A program made the translations under genes and the position numbers. The notes under the pieces are model-generated. The model searched no databases. It was not told the DNA's origin and saw only the letters and a program-made list of their open reading frames with translations. From Prunella strophiata (taxonomy: Eukaryota > Chordata > Aves > Passeriformes > Prunellidae), in assembly GCA_036583965.1 (NCBI GenBank), contig JAZBQD010000015.1, positions 82,285,309 to 82,349,308 on the forward strand: 64,000 nucleotides of DNA, written 5' to 3'. This document shows, in pieces, positions 1 through 13,600 of the stretch (position 1 is the first letter of the stretch; each line of letters opens with the position of its first letter).

Positions 1-3000
1 TCAAGTTCTACATTAGGGCCCTAAATAAGGGATCTGACATATGAGGGGCCTTATACTACCAATCACAGTCAATGGGATGTGCTGATACCTCAGGCCTTTG
101 CAATTCAGGGCATTTAAGTTTAAAATACACTATGAACATCCAGCTTTTAATTCTTGGCTTCAGTTTCCCTGCAGGGGAGGTGGAGCTGGTGAGGGACACT
201 TGCTTGCACAGAGTCCATCACAGAGTGAGCTCTCTCCATCTCTTCAGGACTGTGTCCCAGTCCTTTGCTGGGTTCTTCTCCTTGGGGGTCCCCATGCCTC
301 TGCCAAGAACAACTGGGCATCCAGGAGGACTGGCTGAGTCCTCTGCCAGAAACAGGCATAGACATCTATCCCAGGGAAACACATTTTTAGGCACTTACCT
401 GAAAACTATAATTGCTTTGCTCGTAGGGAAAAGACTGACTGACTTCTATTGAAATATTACTTCTATCTAGTGAGATGCCACTTTCCTGGATGACACATCT
501 CCAGGCAAAAGGAATTTCCTTGGAAGTCAGTGACAGATTTTGGAGCAGGATTTTGGAGCAGGCAGCGTTTGTGACTGAGTGGAGAAATCAATAGAAGCAG
601 CTGAACATGGGGTATAGGTAAAGGCATACAGATACTGCTGCAAACCTGGGGCTGCCATCACCCCCTGACTCTGGCCAAGGCTGATAAGCACTGGAGATAG
701 AACAGAATGGAGGAAAACATGGGGACAGGATGAATCCTCACATCCACCACACATCCTATCCCCTATCAGGCTGTGGCAGCTGTTCCTCAGTATGCTGTGA
801 TGGGAAACAAAGCATTCTCTTTAAAATGGGATGGCAACCTCTTCCTGTGCACAGTGGAAATGAGACAGGGGAAGCGCAGAAGGCAGCCAATGCACCAGGC
901 TGTGCAGGAGCAGGGCTCTTCAAGGAAGGACTGTGTCTCATCCTGTGTCATTCATGCACAGTCCTGTCTCTGCTCCTGTAAGTCACAAAGCATCAGCAAG
1001 GGGAGGCAGCACCCAGAAACAGAGACATCCTCACCAGTAACAGCTCCATCCTGGAACAGCTTCCCCATAGCAATCAGGGAAAGATGTACACCCCTATACA
1101 GCCTTTATATTTAAAATGAAAATAGTGATCCTGGTCTAATCTGGGCAGGTTCTGTCTATCACAGCATCCTTCTGTGGCAAAGACTTCCCAGTCACCTTTT
1201 ATTTCCAACAAAGCATTTACCTTGGGCTCTTACACTTCCCGTACAAGAGCTTCTGCAAATGACCAGCCTACCATGATTTACTCTGCCTCTCAAAGCAGCC
1301 TCTCAAAACACTTCCCTGAGAGAAAAGATTTGGAGCTTTCTTTACAAGAAAAAGCATTTTTGTTTTATGGCAAATACAAATAAGGGGCAGGGAAATGGAT
1401 TCACGTTTTTGCATTGCACTGCTTTTCCTGGTGCTTTGTTCTGCACTACAAGTCAGGTGCTATGTGGGATGATTCCACGCTACCACTTTGTGCTTGAAAC
1501 TTCAGCATGTCACCTTTTGCATCTAGCAATTCATAATGAGAGGAAGCCCTGGTCCTTGTGGGGAGGAGTCAGCTGCAACATCTCCTCTTCACCTTAGAGC
1601 TGAGACCTCAGCAGGAACCAGAAATCTCTGCCTCTCCTGGGAACAAGATAACTTCAACTGTCTGCAAAGGACAGAGCCACCTGAGGAACTTAGAACTGTA
1701 TTTCCATTTTTTTCCTCGATGTGTACAAAGATGAAGATTTTGTAGTCATGGTATTTGCCAGTTTTTATCAATTGTTGGCTTGTTTTGAATCCAATGCACA
1801 TTTCCTAGACTGTGTAGAAGAGAGGTAGGAAGCTCACAAACCTCAAGGAAACTTGAGGATGAAGAAGAGCACTCTCCCTGATCCCACTCCTCACAATACA
1901 GCAGGGAAAACATTTGCTATTCACCCTTTGTGCATTTTCTTTGGTTGCAGAGAGCTGGTCAGTCAGCCCATGCATTAACATGAACTAGCCACAGTAAATG
2001 CTGTTCATCTCCAATTTGGCTGTCATAGGAAGTCGGGCACATTTTTGGGGTGATAGGCAGAAGAACAAATTCTGTAGGAGACAAGGCTTCACTAGTTTTG
2101 CTGCTCATGAAACAACTTGGTATTAATTTTGAGCATCACTAAATGCTCGAAATGCTTCTCTTCCCCTTTGTAGCAGAGCTTCATGGAAAAGGAAAATGAT
2201 TCCAAAATGGGAATGGAAACCTGGTGTGCATTTGAACACTGTCAGGCAGGTGAGATAATTAAGAGCTGTGAGAGTGTGATGTCTAGGGGAAACAGAAGAA
2301 CTTTGACAGAGACATTTTGATTCCATATAAAAGGAAAATTATTTTCCCTTAAGTTTCTATGGTTTTCCTCCCCCATTTCTGCTCTTTTCAGTTATTTGCT
2401 CGAAAGGACTGGCTCTTTTTCAGTGACTAGAAATGGTCTAAGGAGTTCAAAGAGAGGGGGAGATACTAGGGGCTTGAGGATAAGACTGTTACAAGTAACT
2501 TTCAAGGAAAATATTACAGCTTTAACAGCTACAAAGGGCAGACTTCCACTGTATCTAGGAGAGCGCCCTGGGATGTTGCCAGGAGCAAGTTGCTGATAAT
2601 GGCTGCAAATATATCTGTTAATGAAATGTTAAGCTCCTTGACAGAGTTTTTGGGTTTTCAAAGTGACAGTTTTCCATTAAAATTTACGTCATAAGAATTT
2701 GAGGTGGGGCAAAATTGGAACCATTTGTTGACTGAATCTGGCAACTGGTTGAAAAAGAGTATGGGACTGAAGACTCCTTGCTTACAAATTACAGCATTAA
2801 AATCCAATCTAACTGTCATCTATTCCAACTGCAACAAGAACAAAATGCCTGGCCATGAGGATCTCCTTACAGACTCAGGATCAAAGCTTGCAAAACCAGA
2901 GCTGTGGCCCCTCATCCCTGTATCTCTCAGGAACAAAATTGTACAACAGAGTATTTTGAAATAACTAAAATTCCTGGCAAAATCTAGTTTGCACCAAAAG

Positions 3001-3168
3001 GAACAGAATTTAGACCAAATAAAATCTTTGCTTTGCTTCCCAGGTTATGGGAATTTACCCTCTACCCCACAACCTCTTTCATCCATTTGGCCTACTGCTT
3101 TGCCTGCCAAATCATCTGCACAGGGAAGAGAGAAGGGGAGAGGAAGGTAGATGAAGGAGAATTACTAA

Positions 3169-3173
<5 letters not shown>

Positions 3174-3209
<36 letters not shown>

Positions 3210-3223
3210 AAAGAAAAAAAAAA
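3174..3223 (+). repeat. Long A-rich tract (A34 plus GAAAAGA10)
   Basis: Thirty-four consecutive A bases, then GAAAAG and ten more A. CR1 elements do not leave poly(A) tails, and I see no retrocopy sequence upstream of it, so it is most simply a mononucleotide microsatellite preceded by a purine-rich stretch (about 3121-3160). Open frames through it are lysine or phenylalanine runs. Confidence 0.95.
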
Positions 3224-4799
3224 TTTGGCAAAGCTCCTGTTGATTTCAGTGGCTGAGGACTTCATCCTCTGTTTCAAGTACTCTCTGAAGTGCCCAGCAA
3301 GTCTGTGTGCAGACCTAAGGGGCTTGGGAGGTGTTATGAAGCTAATTGTACATGAGCTAATTGTGAAAATAGCAGCTCCAGGAATTTTCCTGACCACAGC
3401 TTTACTCATTCCCACCAAACATCTTCTTTGGTCCCAAACCTGTGAAAGGCTACACCCAAGGTAAACTTTAGGTGTGTGTGAATACTCCCATACCCAAGAA
3501 GTCACTAGGCATGTAGATATTGGAGTAGTTGGGACCTTGGACAATCTTGGTATTATGAATGGTGCTTGCTGCAAGTGTCTGCCTAGCAGAAGGCTCTTTA
3601 GGTTCACACTTCAGAGCAAAGATTTCAAATCACAGGCAAGGAAGACAGCAAAATTTTATACTTCAGAGAACTTGGTGGATGAGAGGCTGATCTCCTAAAC
3701 TCAGCTTGGTTAGGTGAACACATTATAGCTCATTAAATACTCACACGTTAAACGTGACTTCATCTTTAACAGCCTCCAAGTATTATGACAGCAACTGATA
3801 TATTTAACATCAGAAAGCAGCATACTAACAGCTATTCTAGATGAAACCTACTGAAACCTGCTTTTTATTGTAGAAGAGTTATGCATTGCAGTTCAAATTC
3901 ATGAAAATGAAAACCCTCAGACTTATCTGAACGGTTAGTATAACTAAAACACGTGCATAAAATAAAAGGAATATTTATGTGCTTTCCTGAATCAATATCT
4001 GAATGAATTGGTGTAACTGAATAAGCATAGAAGGACCATAGGTCTCCAAACAAATGAATTTCAGCTATTTCCAGTAAATATTTTCATCCGACTTTGTGTA
4101 TCTCTGTCAACTGTGATGGGCTGAAGCCAGATTCTTGCAGGTAGGAAAAATGAATGCACAACACAATTGGAAATTGATCTTTGCTGTGCTGCCTTTCCAC
4201 TTGTGGAAATGAAAATGACTAAACAAGCATTTTGTCATTTTTATGTACAAAACCATGACCAGCATGTTAAAATGTTATAATTTACATTTTTATACAAATT
4301 AGCAATTGAAAAGTTACACCTCAGCAGTTGTTTATGTCATGTGACTGGACTATCAATCATAATAATAATAAACCAGGAGATTTTTAAGCTAGCACACTTC
4401 TGAGTATTCAACCAAAATGGAGAAAAATGGGGAAAACACATCATATATCTTAGGAGTAGTAATGTCCTGTTATTGTTAAAAAACTGCTGGGACCTCATTA
4501 GTGACTATGAAAACATCATCTGTGAATACCGTGAGGCAATAAATCTACAGTGTCCAAGGAAGAGGGGGGGAAGAGAGCAAGCACAACGTGTGTATTTGCC
4601 ATTTTTTCTTACCCAGCTGTGAGTTAGTAATTTCCATCTCTGCTTGCCAAACAGCTTCCAGAAACTATTACTGATTATGTGAATTCAATAGGCTGCTAAT
4701 GAACGATAAGATAATGGGTCTGTGCTCAAGACTGCAGGAGACAAATAGTTGTTTACATGTCAAAAATTCCTTTTCCACTTGGGTAATTTCACACAAAAG

Positions 4800-4825
4800 C
4801 ACACACACACACACACACACACACA
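4800..4825 (+). repeat. (CA)13 dinucleotide microsatellite
   Basis: Thirteen perfect CA units. Likely length-polymorphic. Confidence 0.98.
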
Positions 4826-6407
4826 TGCTTTTGAGGACTCATTTTATAGCCCTCTAGCTTTAAGCCAGGGCTGATAATGCTGCGGGTATAGCCCTTTCAT
4901 CTCCAAATGAAATACTAGTGTTTGTAGTATACCATTGATGATCAATTTTCCATAGCTTTTAGTAAAGCAAGCAGTGCTTTAAAAATAATGAACTATCAGT
5001 TTTGTGGAGGGAAGAATGGACTGAACGAAGGACAAAGGGCTGATAACTTATGGATGGATTCTGAAATACATTTGTGTCAATACCTGGTGTTTTGAAAGAC
5101 ACAGCATGAGACCCTTAGACAGATCTGTGATAGGACTTGCCTACCATAGCTACATCAGCAAAACCTAATAATGCTTTTCACCCCTGACAATTTTATCATC
5201 TGTCAGCCTCCTACAGCCACAGTGCAGCCAGGCACAAACCCTCTGCTGTCATAAATACACGCTCCTGCATTGCCATGGAATTTGGCTCTGTATTTGCAGA
5301 GCTCACATCACCCGTCACTGAAATGTGGCTACTTCTCCTGAGGAAAAGCAGCACTGCCAGCAAGATTGTTTTTAGCAGGGGAAGCAAAGGGTAATATAGC
5401 CAACTGAAATCACTGGAGAGCTTACGTAGGAAGAACACAGGGTAATGACCTTGGAGTCATTAACTGGAATTCCTTTAGGGCACTGGGTCTATCCACTCAT
5501 ACATGTCTGAGAAATGATACCAGGTCCCTAATGGCCATAAATACAGCAGAGACTGAACAAGTGGAAACTATTTGTTGAATATTATACATTGATTTTTTGC
5601 ACAGAACCCCAAATTTTTTGACTGTGAGCTTTCCTTTTAGGCCCGTTTTTTTTCATTTGGTCCCAGTGCAGAGGACAGGTAGCTGATAGTCTGCAACTGG
5701 ATGCTTTGTTTGTACATTGCACCTTCAAAAGCACTGAGAAATCAAACAGAAAGAGACTTATCTTCCAAGATATTGGATATCTTGTCTCTGTATGGGAAAA
5801 TAAAGTGTTGGGAAGTAAACTTCACCAGAAAAATCTAACATTCCCAATACCAACCTCAGGAATCGGTAAAGGCAGAAGCAGCTTAGCACAGTGCCCTGCC
5901 AAGGCAGTAAAACATCTGTTTTCAGTGGTTTGTTCTTGCCAGGGCTTTGGACAGTGAGGCTTATAGATGTGGAAGAGGCTGGGTTTATGTGGTGCTGGGT
6001 AACTCCAATCTCCCCCATGGTGGCAGGAAGAAAGGCAAGCCCATTCCCACACAACTGTTTCCCAGGACTCCCCTTCTCAGCCCTACTATTCTCATTTTCC
6101 AATGGAAGGAGCAGCCTGGCCCCACATGAATCCTGAGGTCTTGAACAGCTGAGTTTTACTTAGTTTCAGAAAAGCCTTGAGCCAGGTCTGCAATCCCAGG
6201 ATGCAAACTCAAGGATGGCTTGAAATACACAAATGGTTAGTTGTTGGGTTCAAAAAGCCCTTGCCTATTTGATGTAAGGATATTAAATATCCTGCAACTC
6301 ACTCACTATGAAACACAGCCTCCTGAGCCTAAGAGCTTGTTAGACAAACTGTAAGTAACTTTCTGAAACTGATTTAATTAGGTTATTATTAGACAAATGA
6401 AAAACAA

Positions 6408-6425
6408 AACCAACCAACCAACCAA
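6408..6425 (+). repeat. (AACC)4 microsatellite
   Basis: Four AACC units and a partial fifth inside an A/C-rich stretch (about 6400-6475) almost free of G and T. Confidence 0.85.
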
Positions 6426-9400
6426 ACTACAACAACCAAGAAAACCTCAATAAACCCCCCAAACCAGAACAAGGTCAGATACTTGGTGTATCTGTGATGA
6501 ATCACTCTTTTGGGGTAAACATGGAGACCTTACACTCACAAACACTCATTCTGTTTAATCCATGCATTAATAAAAAGGCATCCTATATTCTTATCACAAC
6601 CATATCAGAATTCAGAGTTCAGACACACTCAGTCTCTTTTCCTTACAGTCTCTGCTCGTGACATTCATGAATACAGAACAATCCTTAGAGGTTTTATCAC
6701 ACAGTGAATGTGAAGACTTGGCTACCCAGTCTTAGAGTACATATTGGACTCTAAGGATTAGCTAAGGTCTCTGCCTCTGACTACAGACTCTGTGATTCTA
6801 GGAAGTTATTTTGGACTTGGAAGCATAGTATAGCAAACTAAATATATATAACAAACTATGCTATAGCAAACAAGATATGTCCATAGAGAAGAAAACTAAA
6901 ATTGTATAGTTACTTCCAGAGAGCTTGAACTTTAAGCAATGTTGGCAGAATGTGGGACTTTTGAAAGCTGGAAATCAGACAGAGTTGAGAATCAAATGTT
7001 TGCATGGTTGGGTTGAGCCTTGTTCATCTGTTTCATTGCCACTTCTCTGAAAGGTACTTGTTGCTCTTTCATCATTTGAGATGATACCCTTTTGCATGGC
7101 CTCAGCTCTTGGTGGTGGGAACAGCAGCTTTTGAGGACCATGGAGACATGAAAGAATGCATGCTCTGCAGAAGCCAGCAGCAGTGTTGGTTCTTGCTCCA
7201 AACAGAGCCAACAGCAGCAGAAGTCAATCTGAACATCTGACCCTGTCCAGTCAAAGCTCATCTCCAGTACCACATCCCATTAGTCTAAAGTCAAAATGAG
7301 CCAGGCATGATTTACAGTAATCATGAAATAAAGCATCGGTGCTTGTCTTGGAGGGAATTCCAGGCTTTGTAATGGATCTGGTAGAACTGTGTGTTAATGT
7401 GATCTGTATTAATTTATGTTTTCTAAATGCAGAAAAGCTAATGGGAAAGCGATCGGTCCCTGCTGCTGCTATATCTCTTGGAAGAAAATCTCAAAGGCAG
7501 TAGGGGAAAGAGCATATTGCTGTTTGCAAAAGCTGGTAGCTACTTCCTTCTCCTGGGCCAGTGTGTGCAAAACCACAAATGGTCAATTCAGGCATATACA
7601 TGCATGTAGATTCAGTGATTTGTAGATTCAGTATATACATAGTCCACAAGCAAAGGACTTACACAGACAAATTAATCTGGACAAAAGTTGGAATCATTAG
7701 GTGACACATTCACATGGCCAGTGTTACAATAGGAATAAAACTTTGTGACAGAAATTTCTGTGTCCTGAACATTGGGCAACTGTGTGGAGAAAGCTTGCAA
7801 CATAATTTTTCAAAACTTTTGTCAGAGAAATAGTTTGTATTTTTACTCTGTCCAGGAGCTTGTTATGCTTTAAAATTAGATTAGAATTGATGTTTTCATT
7901 GACATCTTTGTCTACCCAAAATGGAAGAAATGGTAAATGGGGAAAAAAAAAAAGCTGGTTCTGTATCTGTGTATATTTATTTCAACATCTAATTTCTGAT
8001 AGCCTAAATCAGAACCCTAAGTTTGGACTAGCTAGTATATTATTTGAAGTGAAAGAAGAATTTCTATGAAATTCAGGACACCCCATTCCCCCACCCTCAA
8101 TTAGTGTTTCTGCTGCTCCTCCTTCTTACCAACCGTATCTATGTAGCATTACATTACCACATGAGCTGCTTGCCCTGTCCAGATAGCACAGTAACTTCAG
8201 TTCCATTGGGGGAAATTCAAACATTCAACTCCAAATAAAAGTCATAGGAATGTGCACGCACATCACTTAAGAAGCTTTTTAAAAAATCTCAGTTTTCTTA
8301 TGAGATGTTCTGCAACAGAAGCATTCGATGAATGTATGCCAGTACTGGACTTGGATTCAAATTTTCCCCTCTCCTGGCCTCACTAACTTAGTTTACTACA
8401 TTGAAATTTCCTAATTGTGCTTTCTGGTTTCTCTTAATTATTTTTCTTTTCCTTTCACTCTCTTGAAGGCTTATTCTCTTCCCAGCACCATGCTACTTTC
8501 AGTGCTTCAGCAGCTGCTTTCTTTGATTCCATCTCCTCCTTGCTGAGGAAGGAAGAGCTACGTGAGTGCTTGATACATTCATCTCAAGTTATGAACTGCA
8601 CTGTCAGATAAGTAACTAATATAAACTAATTTAGTAATTGATAGAAGCAATTATCTCTGTTTCAGATTAAATGTATCTTAAATATTGAAAATTTTTGCCA
8701 GAGGTCTGTTTAGAAAATCCAGAGCCCTGAAAGTGGAGCTAGAAAAATCCGTCCAATAATGGGGCATATTAATTGGACCCTCATGCCAGTTAATTCATCC
8801 ATCATTTATGGCTCTTGGAGTCTGGGAGCAATCCTGATTGCTGCCAGGGCTTGCAGTCCACTCCCTGCTTACACATGGGTGCATGCATTCTGCCAGACCA
8901 CTTGACTCTGCCATTTTGGCCCCAGGTTCAAAGCCCTTCAGATGTGTCTGGCAGGTTATTCTTGGTTTATACCTCTGACAATGCTAATGGTAAGAGCAGA
9001 TTTTGGACGCACATTTTGCAAGTCAGATTGGTTTTTGCTGAAATTCATGCTAAAGGAGCAGAAGGAAGATCAGGGTGCAGCTTGATGGCCACTGGGGGAA
9101 GCCCAGATGAGTTGCATGTTCTCCATTCATTGCCAGAGGTGATAAGATTGATTCACAAAAAGTGTTAATTTCCATGAAGATGACCACTATGGAACCAAGT
9201 GGTCACCAAAGAGGTGACCCTTGAGAAATACATGGTTTCTGTAGAGATGGGTGATAATTGTTTTCAAATCTCATGAAAGAGCAATGTGAAGTCCATTCGT
9301 AGCAGTGTGCCCTGAGCTGAAAAATTGGTGACTGTCATAGCCTTATTCCATACATCTCTTGTGTCTTGTGTCTGGAGGTGAGGCAGTGTTTATCAGTGGC

Positions 9401-10476
9401 TGAGATTTCATTTTATATTCTGCTCTGCCCAGGAAGCTCCTGAGCTTGTGTGGAGTGTCATGCAGGCTTCTCCTCTCCTCCATCCAGGTGTGAGGAACAA
9501 GAGAGAGATTGGCCACTGGCTACAAAAAAAATATGTGCAATCTTTCAGGTTTTGACCACACTTCATTCAGTTCAAGACATTAATGCAGACATGGGGGAGC
9601 TCAGAGGTCAGCCATTTTAAACTATTATTAACCCCAAAGTCTTTCCTGTTGGGGAGGTTACTCATGCTGAACTGTGGAACATCAAACAGCATTGCCAGAG
9701 AAAAGGCAAAGGCTCCAAATAACAAGCCTAGGCATTCACATCACTAAAACTCAGGAAAAAAAAGATAAATACTATTCCTTTTGTATTTGCTCTCCAATTA
9801 GTCTTTGTGAACATATTTGTTCAGCAGAAAATTCATAGGAGGAAGAATCTCACATGAGTTTTCTGCACCATAATACATATGCTTCAAATGCTTTTGGAAG
9901 GCCATTTTGGAAGCTCTGTGTTTGTTAGTTTAAGGAAGTTAAGTGTTTAACTGAGCACCTGAGCATTTCCATGAAAATGAAGTTACCATCAAAGCTGTAC
10001 AAACAGGTATTTCCATGCAGCACTCATCACAAGTAAGCAAAAACATGTTTTAAGATGTAGCTGCAACATATCAAATGATAGTCAAAAATTTTATAAGCTC
10101 TAATTTTATCTGTTATCCCCAACTCTTCTCCAAATTTTACTGATGCCTATGTTGTCAATAACATCATTCTACAAACCTCAGAAAATTAAAATACTTACAT
10201 GATTTCATTCTTTCTTTTCATCTCCCTCTTTGCACTACAGCAGAAGGTACCTGACTGTGGGCTTACTATGTATTCATGTACTAAAGCATGATGTGAACAC
10301 TTGATATAAATTTTACAAAACTTTTCCACTTTCAGTTGCAATTGACTTACTCATCAAGAATGATTCACTGGTAGCTGAAGGATGTGTCATTGGTCTAAGA
10401 AAACTGTATCACTATCACATAATGTACATGTCATATTCTATTTTCTTCCTGTTTTCATTAAGAGTACACCAGTAGG

Positions 10477-10496
10477 AAAAAAAAAAAAAAAAAAAA
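10477..10496 (+). repeat. A20 tract
   Basis: Homopolymer run; no associated retrocopy recognised. Confidence 0.95.
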
Positions 10497-11710
10497 GCAA
10501 AATCAACCCAGTGATTTTCTCCCACTCATTTCCTGCACTATATATTTCTGACTCAAAAAAACAGTGAAGAACCAATAAGTAAAAGCACCAATATTAAGTT
10601 CATCTAAACATTTCCATTCTGAAGGCCCAGTTTCAGTTATTTATTATTTTCATAAACTTTAGCCTTCTTGGCTGAACTTTTTCCAGAGTTGTTCACTTTC
10701 CAAGAGTGACTATTTTAGGAAAGTTTGAGCATGAATCAAGCAAAACCAAAACTTAACAAAAAATACACTTTTCCCACCATTTCTCCCAAATCTTGCAGTT
10801 TCTTTGGAATAGGTATAATAGCCAGATCTTTTTGGACAAAAGGCTGGTATGTGGCAGATGACAGTCTGTAAATTACATGGTACAGACAGGTACTTTCCAA
10901 AGGCTTTTTGAAAACAGATTCAGATTTACCCAAATCATACATGCCTAAAAGTTAATTTCCATTTGCATGCAGCTGTCATGTGAACCTAGATGTATTGTTC
11001 AGGTTTTTTTTCATAAGTACTCAGAGGTATCATCGCTCTCCTTTTCTCAAATCAAGAAACTGAGACATGGGAGAGGGACTCAATCTGGTTTCCTATGCCT
11101 TCCCTTGGCATTCCTTCTATTCATTTCTTCTCTAATTAGTAGTATTCTCCATGTTCTAAATTACATGCATTCCTGGTGGAGAACCATGCTGTGCAAAGAA
11201 AAGAGAACAAGTGATGGTAAAACCCTGTATGTGCAGTCTGGGTGTAAATGGAGCACCCATACAACAAACACAGATACACTGGTAATGAACAGCCAGTTTA
11301 CAAGCCAAGTGAATACTCCAAGTGCTTGCACACAGGGGGATTTTCTTCTCTTTTAGTAAGTCATGGCAAATAAATGTCATGGCTTCCTCATTCCCTTAAT
11401 AACATCAGATCTGAGCACTGAATCATAGCGTGCTCACATGGAATTGAAAATTCTCTCTTGGGCCTCAGCCCGGAATTGCAGGGCTTTTTGAAAAGAGTTT
11501 AGGAGCAAGTTTGGGGAGTCAAATGTCCAACTCCTGCTGGCTTTCAGTAGAGTTCTCAGCCCTTCTCCACTGGGCTTCTTTGTCAGGAGTACAAGCCCAG
11601 GTAATGTAAGTATAGATAACAGTGAACACATCAGTGACTCCACTGAAGCCTGGAGTCAAGCATGTGCTTAGGTGTTATGTTGGGTGCATTCTGTTTATAC
11701 TCCATAACAC

Positions 11711-11758
11711 AAAAAAAAAAATAAAAATCCAGAAGTGATGGGGGCAGGGGGGGGGGGG
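11711..11758 (+). repeat. A11 tract and G5-CA-G12 tract
   Basis: An A11 run (11711-11721) is followed by a G-rich stretch ending in G12 (11747-11758). The G12 run alone could fold into a G-quadruplex and is prone to sequencing error. Confidence 0.9.
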
Positions 11759-12195
11759 AAGCAAGACAACTTCCCAGCTATGCTAAAATGCCTGACAAAA
11801 ATATACACATTTTCTAAAATATTTGGGAGACCAAGATGAAGATGGGAAAAAGGATTGCTTGACATGAATTCCCAATCCCTTTTAATGAAGGTGCTCAGAG
11901 CTTGGGTTTTGTGTAGTCAGTTGTCTCTGATGCACTGTTTCAGAAAACCTGCCTTCCTTGTCCATATTCTCTTATGAAGAGACTTTTTGCTACAACACAT
12001 TAAATTATTTGAGACTAGTCTTTGTCAAGCACCTCACAGGTACATCAATTAAGAGGTTGTCTTACAAGAGGCACTCACATGGAGAATTTTTTGCTAAACT
12101 AGATTCCTCTCTTACTCTTTGCACAGGGTAACAAATATCCCCAAATTCAGAAATGTGCAGAAATTCAATTTCTGAATAAGATAGAGGGCATATAC

Positions 12196-12268
12196 CAAAG
12201 AATCAAAGAATCATTAAGGGTTGAAAAAGACCTCCAAGGTCATTGAGTTCAATGCAGTTAAATCATAA
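12196..12268 (-). mobile_element. CR1 LINE, short 3' terminal fragment
   Basis: AGAATCAAAGAATCATTAAG followed by GGTTGAAAAAGACCTCCAAG and GTCATTGAGTTCAA is the reverse complement of the last ~70 bases of a CR1 of the type ending ...TGAGTCCAACC in consensus. It is strongly 5'-truncated and lies about 1 kb from the larger CR1 fragment in the same orientation. Confidence 0.85.
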
Positions 12269-13273
12269 TCCATTCATGAGAGTTAGAGCGGGAGTGTAGT
12301 CTGCACAGAAATTTCCTTGCTTCTGAGTACTTCATTTCAAAAGTCAGTAGCATCTTTTTTTATGATGGTTTGTTGGATAGATTTCCCCATGCCTAATGGT
12401 AAGCTGTGGAAATGGCAAGCTGTAGTAGTGGTGAATAGAATCCCTATGACAGGGCAGTGAGTTACTGTGATGTATGGCAGGGATGGTGCTTCAGACCTGT
12501 ACCCAAGTTGAATCAAACAGATTTTTCATGTGGGTTTCACAGATATTTGCTGACAAGCAGAGATCAGGAATCCTGGGTTCCAGCCAAGATTATTTAAAGA
12601 TAGGATGCTTTGGAGGTCACAGCCCAGGTCAGCACCTCATTCTTGTCTTTGTTTTTCCCCTAACCTCCTTTTCTTAAACCAAACTGCCTTTGGCCTGATC
12701 TTTCCAGGATGTTGCTCTTCCTGGACTTGCCTAAACAAAGGCGGGGATCTACTCAAGCCCATTTGAACTTCAAGGCTCCCAAAGACCAGACTTTCTGTCT
12801 GACTGCTTTGTCCCCTGATGAAGCCCCTGCACCGATCTAAGCTTTGTTCTGCTTGGTGAAGATGTTTCACAAGATCCTCCCAAGACATCAAAGCTCTCAG
12901 CAAGAGCTCCACTGCTGCAAGTTAAACCATGTGCCACTTGGTAGATAGCAGAAATTTCAGCCCCTGGGCAGTTTTGCTCTGGTTTGTGCCTAAAATATGG
13001 CCTGTCCTTTTCCAGTTTGTGCTCCTGTTGCTCCTTGGCTCCTCTTTGCCACCACAGTCTCCTTGACAGGATAAATCATAATACTTTAGTCTTCTTCTAC
13101 AAAAAGGAGGGAGGGGTCATTTGTTGAACAGATACAATGTTTTGCTTTTTGGCATTGGCCACAGTTAGTGTTCTGTTGCTGTTTTCTAGTGAAAGAAAAC
13201 AAGAGGTCTGTGTATGAGGCAAACAGATCTCCTGGTCTAACCATACACAAAGATCAGATTAGTAGCCCAATGA

Positions 13274-13600
13274 CCATAGAAACATAAAATCATAAAAATG
13301 CTTTGAGTTTGAAGGCAGCCTAAAGATCATCTGGTTCCAACTCCCCTGCCGTGGATCAGGACACCTTCCACTAGACCAGATTGCTCAGAGCATCATCCAA
13401 CTTGACCTTGAACACCTCCAAGGATGGGGCATCCACAACTTTTCTGTTCCAGTGCCTCACCCTCACAGTATTTTTTTCCCAATATCTAACTTAGACATAC
13501 TCTAAGTTTGAAGCCATTCCTCCTTGTCTTGTCACTACACATTCTTGTAAATAGTCTCTTTTGCTCTTGTAAATAGTTTCTCTAATGATCTGCTTACTAC
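13274..13600 (-). mobile_element. CR1 LINE, 3' fragment
   Basis: This is the reverse complement of an avian CR1 3' end. Diagnostic stretches include AAAGATCATCTGGTTCCAAC, the segment with GACACCTTCCACTAGACCAG, the TTGAACACCTCCAAGGATGG block and CCAGTGCCTCACC. It is truncated at the element's 5' side, as is usual for CR1. The 3' terminal octamers are degraded to ATAGAAAC/ATAAAATC. A small internal duplication of a TTGTAAATAGT motif lies at about 13546-13580. No coding capacity remains. Confidence 0.93.

Larger units (their letters stand above)
1..12195. other. Intergenic sequence, no gene supported
   Basis: AT-rich non-coding sequence. The only structured items I can name are the A-rich tract at 3174-3223, the CA repeat at 4800-4825, the AACC repeat at 6408-6425 and the A20 and A/G tracts at 10477 and 11711. 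Open frames up to 171 codons occur (the longest through poly(A)) and none resembles a known family. Short purine- or pyrimidine-rich patches are ordinary. Confidence 0.8.

Noticed and set aside
3033..3607. Overlapping 143- and 171-codon frames on both strands
   Set aside because: Both pass through the A34 tract and are lysine or phenylalanine runs; no family resemblance.
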